Positions 36,416 through 49,500 of a stretch of 64,000 nt of DNA are shown piece after piece. The stretch lies in the NCBI GenBank assembly GCA_032191425.1, contig CM063471.1, forward strand, positions 1,922,001 through 1,986,000. Reading direction: 5' to 3'. Source of the stretch: Lymantria dispar (taxonomy: Eukaryota > Arthropoda > Insecta > Lepidoptera > Erebidae). A program made the position numbers and the translations under genes. The notes below the pieces were generated by a model. That model had not been told where the DNA came from, made no database searches, and was given only the letters and a program-made list of their open reading frames with translations. How positions within the stretch are numbered: the first letter of the stretch is position 1; each line of letters opens with the position of its first letter.

Positions 36416-39400
36416 ATATATGTGTATTGTTTGTGTGTATAGTGTATAAGAATATAATTGCTATACTTGGATAACAAAATTTTACAAATTACCCCTTACA
36501 ATGTATTGCACCTGCCTAAATTATTTCTGCTCCTCCCGTGGTTGACTGGCAGAAAATGCCTAAGGCATTAAGTCCGCCATGTACCTTATTTTTGTGTGCT
36601 AAAGTTTAAATAAATAAATAAATTCAATACGTAGGTTTTCAAAATACTAATAGAATATAAAAAAAGTAAGCTGTCGCTCAGGACGCCTGGCAGATGTGAA
36701 ACATCGAAACTATTTTGTACGAGTAGAGACACGGTATCGAATATAAAGTATCGATACTGAACTCATGAGTAGTATCGAAAGATAAGTAACGTACTGATTA
36801 AAGTATCTATTACTTTTACTTGCTTTATCTTTAGGTATCAAGTACTTTTCTTTCAATACCGATACATTGCATTCGATATTATTCGATTTTAGTCAATAAG
36901 TACTTTTTAGCAGGTATCGTATCGAATAAATTATCCATTTTAAAATTGACTTTACGGCTTATATTTATGATAACGTTATTTAGTACAAAAGTAATTAACC
37001 TTCCAAAATGTAGCTTGAAATACTTTCATCCGTTCACAGACGTTCTTTTGCACGATAGGTCCAATTTATAAACCAGAAATAGCGGCATCTATCGAGCTAT
37101 GCAGCATCGAGCACGAAGTGCGCGATCTAGGTAACATAAATAGTGGCATCTATCGAGCTAACGACCAGCTCTCAGACCAATATATTGAATATTTAATAAA
37201 GAAACCTTTAATCCTGTAATGATAATAAGACAAGCTATTTAAATTATTTTAGCGTTATTGGTCCTTGCAATTTTACAAATTGCAAAGTTTACAAATTTTA
37301 AATGAAATCTGACTGTTTTAAGTGAGTCAAAATCCAATTCCTAAGAAATCGGTGACATACAAGGAAATAAATATATAAAAATACAGCTGAAACTAATAAA
37401 AGCCTATAAAAACGGTTACCCATTTTTCGTAGCTGAAAGTAAACTAAATCCCATACCTACTGGTATATTTATATTATGAAGTTATTATACATTAATTTAT
37501 AAAACAAGTAAATATGCATAAAAAACAGATTACGTCAGGAACTAGTATGGCATAAAGTATTAATAAAACATGGCGATTTTTTCCAGTAAAAGATAATTTT
37601 TATTCAATAAACATTTATTTTCATTATAAGTAACAATTTACTTTGGGTTCACTAGATGGCGTTGTACAAAATTTTAAATCGCACCATGGTTTCCTTACAA
37701 ATTTAGATATGTATATCCAGATATTTATTTTACAGTAAATTAAGAGGGGACCGCAAGGCGTGGCGTCAAATCGCCACGCGACGATCGCGGTCACCCTCGC
37801 CTATAGATGTTTCACATCAATAAACAATATTGGAACTTTTTTTCCCTTTCCCGCATAATACGCTTTCCCGCCTAAAGCGCGTTTTTCAACGGGTTTTACT
37901 TTATTTTCATTCTTTACCGTCATAGTTCGAACAAGAGGGGCAAAGTCTTAGAGTTATACGCTGACAGATTAGGTTGTGACGTCATAGCGCCATTAGAGCC
38001 GACTCACTACCCTAACATTGTCGACCAGACATATTAGATACAGTACTTCTCAAAAATATAAACTTACGTTTATGTTTAATAGAAGTACTACACGAACTAG
38101 ATTCAGATCACCGTCCGGTGACTCTGGAATTCGCCCCCCGCTTACCCGGCCCCTCAGGCCACAATAACGTAACAACAAGGCTGACCACCGACTGGGCACG
38201 GCTCGGGAGAAATCTCAAGGCCACCTCATCGGCATACCTTGATAAGATTCCCAAGGACATAAAGTCCGAGGAAGAAACCTCCCTGGCGATCGATTTACTC
38301 ACGGGTCACGTGCAGTCGGTAATTGACGACTGCTCGCGGCGGGTGCCGGATACGAGCGATCGTAGATGGCAACTGCCGAGTGACGTACGCGACCTACTGA
38401 GAAGAAAGAACGCCGCAACCCGCGCGTACGACCGATACCCCACGGAGGAGAACCGCAAACGCCTGCGGGCCCTCCAAAGGGAGGTCAAAACCGAAATTAA
38501 CAATATGAGACAGAGCAGATGGGACGCCACTTTAGAAGAGCTGAAGCCCACGCACACAGCCTTCTGGCAGCTTTCCCGCTCACTCAAAAAAGATGTAGTG
38601 TCCACACTCCCTCCCCTCAGTAGAATAAATCAACCGCCGGCATTCATGGATGACGAAAAGTCTGAATGTCTGGCAGAGAGCCTAGAGCTTCAGTGTACGC
38701 CGAGTACATTATACGAACAAGAAGCGACTCACTACAACACTATTAATTCGGAAGTGGCCAGTCGTACCACTTTATCGCGGTCGAATATAAACAACGACAA
38801 TAATATGCCTATCCCAACAGTGAGCACCGACGAAGTCGAGACGCTTATTAGGGGTCTCCACGCTAGAAAAGCCCCGGGTTCGGACGGTATTACAAATAGA
38901 GTAATTAAATTATTCCCAGCCCATTTAATAATATTACTGTGTTGTATTTTTAATGCAGCCCTCAAATATAACATCTTTCCTTCACAGTGGAAAGAGGCCG
39001 TGGTAATCGGAATCCACAAACCCGGCAAAAAACGTACCGAACCCAATAGTTATCGATCTATTGAGAAGTTTAGGTAAATTATACGAACGAATAGTACTCA
39101 AGTAGGCTACGCTCATACGCAGAGTTAAATAAACTTATACCGGACGCGCAATTTGGTTTTCGTGCTAAACACAGTTGTGTTCAGCAAGTACATAGGCTAG
39201 TAGAATACACCAGTAGTCAGTTCATTAGGGGACGGTACACTGGTGTACTATTTCTAGATGTAGCGAAAGCTTTCGATAAAGTTTGGCATGAGGGCTTAAT
39301 TTACAAATTATATTTATTAAAAATCCCCGAATACTTAATTCTAATAATACATGACTATTTGAGTCATCGCAGCTTTCGCTATAGGGTGGAAGGGACGTTG

Positions 39401-42400
39401 TCGACCTCCCATCCTCTCAAGGCCGGTGTTCCACAGGGCTCGGTCCTCGCCCCATTTTTGTTTACACTGTATACAAGTGATTTACCCAAGTTCACTCGTG
39501 TGCACACGGCGCTTTACGCCGACGATACCGTACTCTATTGTGCAGGTATGTCCCCGACAACCGTAGTCAATACACTCCAAAAAGCGGTTACCGCCCTTGC
39601 CAATTGGTATAGGAAATGGAGAATAGAAATTAATCCCGAGAAGAGCCAAGCGGTCATGTTCACTAAACGAACTGCCCGTCTGTGCTCTCCGGACAGCATC
39701 CCTCCTCTCACTCTCTTCGGCCGACCTGTCTCATGGAGCAGAGAGGCCAAGTACTTAGGTGTGACCCTTGATAGCCGACTCACCTTCCTGTCCCACTTGA
39801 AGCGGGTCCGCGCGCGCGCCGCCTTCGTGATGGGACGCCTTCACTGCTTATTAAACGCAAAGTCCAAACTATCACTCAAAAATAAAGTCCGATTATACAC
39901 TACCTGCATACGGCCCATCATGACGTATGCCAGTGTAGTGTTCGCGCACGTTAGGCCAAACAGGATCCACAGGTTACAAACACTACAAAATAGATTCATG
40001 CGACGGGCAACGGGAGCACCGTGGTTCGTTCGTAATGTCGATCTACACATCGACCTCGAATTGCCGACCATCAGGCAGTATATGAAGCGTTGCTCCCAGC
40101 GCTATTTTGACTCTGCCACGACTCACCCCAATCCACTAGTGGTTGGGGCGGTAAACTACGTCCCATCAAAAATATCCGCGGTCCGACGACCCCGTCATCT
40201 CCTTGAAGAAGGGGATGATGCCATCACGATCGCCCAAGAAAGGGCCTACACAGCTCGCGCAGCGATAACACATAAAACTGCGCGGTATCGGCCTCGCCGA
40301 CGAGGTCGAAAACCGCGCCGCGTAAAAATCATTAACCTAAACGTGGCCACGCCCACTTTGCTTTCAGCGACGCCCCGAGCCGAGGTCCGTTCCCCACAGG
40401 GGGAGCCCTCGGGCGATGTTCGCTTAACTTACTTACCGGGTTGAGAGCCTTCCGCTCGCCCATTGCCCGCGTTAAGCTGTCAAGGTCATCTGCAACCAAC
40501 AGCTAAATACACTCAAAAAAAAAATAAAATAACGGTTATAGTTGATATACGTAAATCGATAATCGATCTTTATTAAATTATTCATAAAAGAAATGAACCC
40601 AATACTGTACCTATATGAAACTTTTCAACAGTTTTTTACAATTGCAAGAGACAGTTTCATTATAAAATATATAAATTCAATTAATTTAGCATTAAAAACT
40701 AATTTTTGTCTCAAAGATAATATTATGTACGCATTATTATAAAATAAACATGTTTATTCATTAAACAGTTGCAAACGACCAAGTAATCTAACGGCTGTCC
40801 CTATTATGGCAATAAATGGTAAATGTTCTAGCAGGAACGCTCCAGCAATGATGATAATAGTAACGTTGATTGTACTCCTGTCGAATAATCAAAACAGTCA
40901 AAAAACAGTTTTAGTTTGATTTAAACTCAAAAATATTTTGATTGTATTTCAATTATAATAGAAAATCACAATTATAATAATAAAGAGTTTTATCGATAAA
41001 AAAATATGAACTACATCGTGAGCGTGACAACTGTCACAGAGATCGAGCTATATTTTAAGGAATTATAGAGAATTAACAGCCATTTTTTTTCTATTAATCG
41101 CCACATAGGAAAAGATTAATTCACACGTTAACTCTAACTGATTATATTGATATAAAATTCCGCTTATCATATCATTTGCAATCGGGGATTCCCCGATTGC
41201 AAATTTCTAAGGAAGTCGAGATCTATTGACGTCATAAAACATTCATCTCGACTCATGTACTTCTCACTAGGACTTTTTAAATATACCAATACCGAGGTTC
41301 GATTTATCGAAAAAAAAAACGATATTTCGATACAATGGACCCGCGGTAATCCGTCTCCTGTCTAATCCCTCTCTCTAATCACCTCTTCAATTCAATTCAA
41401 TTAATTTAATTTGCTAAAATATGGTTAATCAGGTGTTTACAAATCGATAGAGTACTCTGCCCCGTGGGGAGTGCAAATGGTTATATAATATAATGCTATT
41501 TTATATTAATTACAAGTCAAAAATATAATTTTAATGTCAGTAATATAATTTGTATAAAAGATAAAAAAAAATATTTAAGATTTAGTTACATACAGTTAAT
41601 TATAAAATTTTTAATGTCCAAATATTTGATGATATTATTAAATTATAAATGTCAGTTTCAATTTCAGTCAATTCGTATTCGATTTTATCTTCTAAATATT
41701 GCTTACAATTGTAGTAGTTTTTATTTATTAATAAATTCTGTAGTTCTTTTTTAAATTTGTGCAACGGTAGCAATCTCATATTTTTTGGCAGGTTATTATA
41801 TATTTTTATTGACATGCAATATGAGTTTCTATTATATATTTCTAATTTAATCGCTGGCATTTTTAATTTAGCTTTGTCTCGAAGTACTGTCAAATTTTTT
41901 GAAGAAGTCGGGGTATTTTTTAACAAATATACACATTTCATAAATATATAGACATGGGACGGTCAAAATTTTGAGTTTGATAAAATGTGGCTTACGGGTA
42001 TCCAAGAAACTAATGCCACATATTGCTCGAATACATTTCTTTTGTGCTCTTAGTACTCTATCAGCATCCACTGAGTTTCCTCAAATAATTATACCGTACC
42101 TAAATACAGATGCGATGTAGGCATGGTATGCGGTTAGGGCAGTGGCTACATTAACCGTTTGTCTTACTTTTTTTATGACATATACAAAGCGATCTATTTT
42201 ATTAAGCATTTTTTCTATGTGCGGTTTCCAGTTACAGTATTTATCTAGAGTGATACCCAAAAATGCACAATCGCTGACACAGTTTATTTGTGTTCCGTTA
42301 AATTGTATGTTAAGAGGAGTAGTATGTGTTTTATATGTTTGAAAGTGTATTATGTTTGTTTTCGTCAAATTTACTTTTAAGTTATTATGTTCTAACCATT

Positions 42401-45400
42401 TTACAGTGTTTTTAAGAGCTAGTGTAGCATCATTTTCAAGTTGGGTTTTACTAGAACCTTCAACTATTACTGTTGTATCGTCAGCGAAGAGTATTGTGTC
42501 TTTGTTTATGGCGCCTGGCAGGTCATTAATATACAAGGGGCCAACAAACTGCCTTGGGGCGTACCACAACTATTATTTTTGTATAGGTATCTGTAAGGTA
42601 TATGGTTAGATTTATGAATTTTGGTAATTTCGATATATTGCAGACGATTGTCAAGATAACTATCTATCCATTCATGAGCTTTACCACGTATACCATAGTT
42701 AAATAGCTTCGATATTATATAATTATAATTTTGATAATCCGACACTGTCGTGCAAAACGTTTGTCGGATTACCGGGGGTCCACTGTATATAGATATTTTT
42801 CTCCATAGCCATTCTTTTTAACTTCGTTCAATGCGGGGCTCCCGTGACGAGCTTTTTTTTTCTTTTAGCTAAATTCTAGGAGGAATTGAACTTATTATTA
42901 ATTTCATATCATCGTTTTTACTAAAAGCACCAAACTTTGGTTCATTTACAAGAAACAATAAAATAACATATTTATTAAAATAAATATCGATCTTTTTACG
43001 CTTTCGGAGCGTAGCCACCAACTCCATATCTTGCCTGTGGATGTCGTAAAAGACGACTAAGGGATATAATACGCATATCACATCAATGCTAGACAAGGAA
43101 AACTCGAAATAAAAGCCTATACGAATCTGTCTCACCAGCATGTAGTACCAAGTGTAGTAAGGTCAAATTCCTATCTATTGTGGGGGAGGTGCCCAACAGT
43201 GGGACGTAGGTATACGAGCTGATGTTGACTCACAAATTACACATGCTAACTCAAAATAAGTGTTAATATACAATTTTATAACCTACTTGTAAATGTCTGA
43301 CGGATATGCGATGACAAATTACTATTTAAACATCCAAGGTCAAGTTCAATCAGAAAAAAATACCCACTGAGTCGATTTATTACATAAATAATCATTGCAT
43401 CAATGAATAACACAGAGCCTTGTGTTTAAAAATATAAAATTAAAACAAAAACAAGTTCAAAACAACGTTATCATTATCAGCCCCCCTAGTCGAGACCGCG
43501 GGTGACGTGACCGGGGAATTAGTCCGTCAACCGCCGAGAGGCTGACCGTGTGAGGAAAGACCAACGTCTTCCCCGAGGGGGGAACGTCGATCGATGGGAG
43601 GGTACCCCACTAGGGGGTATTCCGTCGGGCCGACCACTGACGACAAATAACCCTGCTCCGGTGGTCGGTCCAACGACGAAGGCGACGTGGTGTTCGGGTG
43701 GGTTGCGGGTGTGCGTGCTTACGCCCCTCAGTCGCCCCGGACGGAGTGGTGCGAGGAGTGCGCCGATCGCTACCCACCCCCAAAAAAAAAATCATTATCA
43801 GCCCACTGTTAAGACTTGAGTCTTAACAGTGGGCTGATAATGATTTTTTTAAGACTTGAGTCTCTTCCACAATAGGAAGGAAATTGACCTGCTATACAAC
43901 GCTGGTCAATCGTGTTGGTAAATGTTTTATTTCAAGTTTTCCTTCTCTTGCATAGATATTATCTGTATAATAAATCCCTTAGTCGTCTTTTACAACACCC
44001 ACGGGCAAAAGAGGACGGTGGTAGATGGTAAATTCTATTCTTACTCCGTCACCATTCGGAGAGATGAGAGTATTTTAAAAATGAATACAAATTTTCTGTG
44101 AAGTAAAAGCCTATACCAATCCGTCTGACCAGTGTGTACAAGACCAATTATTAACCGACTTCTAAAAAGAAGTTCTATGTTCCATTGTATGTGTTTTTAT
44201 GTATTTTCACCGATATCTGTAAATTGTGGACTTATTTTCAAAATAATGGTTTTTAAAATGGCTTTTATGGTTATTAAAATGTCAACTTAGGTTTTTAAAA
44301 CAGGATTGTTAATATGGGGTTATGTAAATAAACACAGAGGCCTTCAGACGTGACCTTCATACATATTTATTTACACGTAATTTTGCCGTTAGTTCCTTCA
44401 TCTATATTGTTTTTTTTAAGAGAAAACTTCAAGTTTACGTTGAAATGATCTGGAAAGTGAAGTTCAAGATCAAAAAATGTGACCATGAGATTCCTAAGTG
44501 AAAATTTTCTTTGACACAATTAGCAAAAGATTAAATCTTAACTCCAAGATCTTGAAGTTTCCATTTTTTTTCCACCCGCTTTTTGACCACCAGGGATTAC
44601 TTTATATTCTAGCCGAGGCCGCGGTTGACCGGGGAATTAGTCCGTCACCCGCCGAGAGGCCAACCGCGCGAGGAAAGACCGACGTCCTCCCCGAGGGGGG
44701 GACGTCGTTCGATGGGAGGGCACTCCTCAAGGGGTATTCCGTCTGGCCGACCACTAACGTCAAGTCACCCTGTTCCGGTGGTCGGCCCAACGACGAAGGC
44801 GACGTGTCACGGTAAGTTACAGGTGTGCGTGCTTACGCCCCTCTGTCGCCCCGGACGGAGTGGTGCGAGGATTGCGCCGACGGTAACCCATCCCCAATAA
44901 AAAATTACTTTGTATATGTAAATTTACCCGCTGTGTGGTAGCGGCTTCGAATACTACAAACCCTTGCTTTGCTCGTGGGTGTCGTAAAAGACGACTAAGA
45001 GCCCTAGATTGACCCGGACCAACTCCATCTGGTACCATTTGGGTCAACGATTACATTCCCAAGGAGGGTTGACGTCAGGCAGGCGGCCGGTCATAAAAGT
45101 TATTGCCGAAACTTTTTGCAATATGTCAAAACAGATGACATATTGCGTCGACCCCAAGTAATTGGGATAAGAGCAAGATGATGATGATGATGTAAATTTA
45201 CCCGCTCTTTTAATTTCCGTTACTAAAGATAGGACACTTCGTGTGGTGACGGAGTAAGAATACAATTCACCACTCCCTGTCTTGCACGTGGATGTCGTAA
45301 AAGACGACTAAGGGATATAATACGCATATCCTACCACTTTATTGTATAGGGATAGCAAAATACTAACCATACGCCAATTATATATCCTCACGACTGTTAT

Positions 45401-46547
45401 TAAACAACATAAAGAACTGGTATATGATCCCTTACTACTACGAAAACGTAAATCTTATAATATATGTAAACAAACGCGTAGCTTTCGCACTTCTCATGCT
45501 CAGAGATTTTATGCTTTTTTAGGACCTTATATAATAAAATCAACAAATTACTCTATATTTATCCTGAAACCTTATTAAAGGTCAAACATAAAACCACTGA
45601 ATTTCTGTTAACCCTTTCGTATGAAGAAACTGAAAACTTTATTGCTATTTTACGATAAATACACACGCACGCAGGCACGCACGCACTCTCTCTCTCTCAA
45701 ACACACACACTCGCACACAAATACACACAAACACATATACTGTCTACTATAAACATACCTAATCACATAATTTTCATTATTGTATAGTTGTTTGTTTGCT
45801 TCTCATAACTATAACAATTTATTCATAAATCTTGTCGCTTTCACTACTACTGTATTAAACGTTATAGACGAGTAGGAGCCTAGAGTTCTGTAATACAGAT
45901 CTCGTCCTAGCATAGACTCCAGACTCTCACAGGGACTTTTACAACTTCTGTTAAATCAATAATCTGTAACAATATTCCTTGTGAGATGTAAATAAATAAA
46001 TTATTATTATTATTATGCAACAGAAGAAAACTCGAAATAAATCTCTATACCAACATGTCTGACCAGCATGGTATAGTAAGGTCAATTCCCCTCCTATTGT
46101 GGAGGAGGCTCCTCCACAATGAAAGGGAAATTGGCCAACTATATCGTGCTTGTCAGACGTGTTGCCATAGTTTTATATCGAGTTTTCCTTCTTTTGTACA
46201 GACGTTATATGCATATTATATCACTTAGTCGTCTTTTACGACACCCACGGATAAGAGAAAGGGATGATCAACTGTATATTCTTACTCTTGTCAGCACATG
46301 GATATGCGTTAAGACTTTAACTTGTGAATCGTGAAAGAAATATCTATGTTTATATTGATTTGTTCTTACTGGCAAACGAGCAAATAGTACATCAGATGGT
46401 AAGTGATACCGCCGTTCATGGAGCTTGATTAGACGCAGCCCACCCTGAAGAAAGTGAAGGGACTGTGGATACATGCAATGAGGTTCGATGATACTAAAGG
46501 CATCATTAAAACCAACACGCAAACACTCTCAGTGAGTTGTGGTTCCG

Positions 46548-46578
<31 letters not shown>

Positions 46579-49500
46579 GCTAGGTGCAGTAACATGTATT
46601 TACTACTCTGTTGTATATATTCAGCTCAGTATGATAGTACAACGAACGGACTCACGTGTGATTGTAGACAAACAACTGTATAATATGCTAATGTTGTTTA
46701 TTTTCTCAAAAAGGATGTATACTTATTCAAACATTCATACGTTTTTCGACAAAGTGTTATAGTTGACTGACTCAGACTTTCACACGAAGCGGGCGTATAA
46801 CATAATTAATGATTACTGATGTTTACGCGAGTATTAAACATTATAAATAAAACTATTTTTATAAATGTTATCGCATTTGTTAGAGTTCAGTCTCCAAAGA
46901 GTAAAAATGGCCCCTATTACTACTTCGTCCGTCTATCTGTCTGTTACCAGGCTGTATCTCAAGAACCGCGATTACTAGACAGTTGAAATTTTTACAAATT
47001 ATGTATTTCTGTTGCCGCTATAACAACAAATACTAAAAACAAAATAAATATTTAAGGAGGGCCCATACAACAAATGCGATTTTTATAGATAATGACACGG
47101 AACCCTTCTTGCGCGACTCCGATGCCCACTAAGCCGCTTTTATTTGATTTTTGATTGCCCGACGTTTCGAACAATTTACAGCGTTCATGATCAGTGGCGG
47201 AGTTATCATCATTATTGCTCGAGCCTATCGCCGTCTACTGCTGAACGTAGGCCTCCCTCATGTTACGCCACGGAGTGTGGTCTTGTGCCGCTTGCATCCA
47301 CCGACGTCCAACAACTATCTCCAGGTTGTCGGTTCACCTACTGATGAGCATCCTACACTGTGTCATCCGATACGTGGTCGCCATTCGAGAACCCTTCTTC
47401 CCCAGCGGTTGTCGGTTCGTCGAGCAATGTGGCCTGCCCATTGCCACTTCAGCGTGCTAATTAATCGTGCTATATCGGTTGTATTTCGGATTCAATCTTG
47501 CAGAGAAATGCCCGCTCCATAGCACGCTGAGCGACTTTGAGCTTGATTATGAGTACCATACATGGGCGGAGTACCATATCATAACTGCTAACCTTGGCAG
47601 GCGCCTTCGCGAAGGCAATTGATCTTATAAATTGCCCAGGAAAACCATGCTGCTTCTTTATATAAATATTAACTTTTCTTCTTATACTGGCAATAAATTT
47701 GTACCAAAAATGTGGGTCAAAATTTAACAATCAATTTTCTGTAGCGGGTAGATAATCTATATCAATAAATAAAATTGGAGTGTCTGTTTGTAATGTCAAA
47801 ATAATAGGCTTTTTTCATGCTCACACGGTTATTTGCACGACACCTATGCCTAAAATAGCAATTAAAAAATTTTTGTCTGTCTGTCTGTTTGTTCCGGGTA
47901 ATCTTCAAAACGGCTGGACCGATTTCAAAAATTCTTTCACCAATGGAAAGCTATAATATCAGGGCGTAAACTAGGCTATATTTTATCCCGGTATTCCCAC
48001 GGGAACGGGCACTACGCGGGTAAAACGACTATATAGGTTATAACCGAAGCGAAGCGAGGGCGGATTGCTAGTTATAAATATCTGTAATAACGCTGACTTG
48101 TTTGGTCGTCAGACATCTAAGGCCGCCCGCGGCCATGAATGCTGTAAAGTTAAACTGTTCGAAACATCGTGGAATCATAAATCAAATACAACTGCGATAA
48201 AATCTGTAGTTTTATAAAATACTGTTAATTTGTTGTTAACCCCTAAATAAGAATCTTTTGTTTATATTTTTTTTTTATTTGGTCAGGCAAACGGAACCAA
48301 ATGTTAACCACACATTTTTAGAATTCCAACATAACGGAGCGAATTCATCAAAATTCTGACGTCATTCGTGACGTATTACCTCCAATCTTCCTTACTGGAG
48401 GAATCTCTGAAATTGCTCAAGTTTAGGATATATTGGATACCTATATTGAGGACAGTTTGAGAGGATTCTCGAAGCTTCTTTACCTGAGTGTGGGTGGAGG
48501 CGATTTCGAGGTTACGACTTAGAATACGAGTGTTAGTCTTTTACGATATTAGCTGAGCTGAGCTGATGATGACTCTGGTTATTTCACGTCTGCTGAGGTT
48601 AAGAAGTATCTTACTATCCCTTTCCGTGGAAATGGTAAAAGCCGTTTGAAGGATGATGATGATGATGAAATCAAATAAAGTATTATCGCATTTAATCCCT
48701 TATATTATATCCTTAACGGGGGAAAATCGACAAATACTAAATACGTGTTTAGTTATTTTTACTGAAGGGTATTTGTGAATAAAGTACTTCTCATACAAGT
48801 ATTGTTATTGCGTTTCACCTCTATTAGTTCTCATATCAGCCAAGGTTATTATTTTTTGCAATTGGTGGCAAACGAGCAAACAGAGCACCTGATGGTAAGT
48901 TATTCTGTCGTTCATGAAACTTTGCTAGTCCGCTGCCTACCGTGAAGAAAGTGAAGGGAGTGTGAATGCGTGCATTGAGGCTCGGTGATACTAAAGGTAT
49001 CACCAAAACCCAACACGCAAACACCCTTAGAGAATTGTGCTTCCGTCTCTCTCACTCACCGAACAAAGCGCAGTAACAAATTGCTACTATTTAATCGTCA
49101 ATTTTCTGCTCGGTGTGGTACTACCCCGGACGAACCAGCCCGCGGCTGTAGACAGACAACTGTTAACAGTGTGGCTTCTAACACTTGTAGTCCCAAGTCC
49201 CACGGTTGACAGAAAATTGATCTATTATACCACGCTGGTCGGGCGAGACGATATAAGTTTAGAGTTTTCCTTCCCTTGTTTAGATATTATCGCCATTTTT
49301 TTTGGGGGTGGGTTGCGGTCAGCGCACTCCTTGCACCACTCCGTCAGGGGCGACAGAGGGGCGTAAGCACGCACACCCGCAACACACCCGCGATGCACGT
49401 CGCCTTCGTTGTTGGGCCGACCACCGGAGCAGGGTGACTTGATGTCAGTGGTCGGCCCGACGGAATACCCCCTATTTGGGGTGCCCTCCCATCGACCGAC

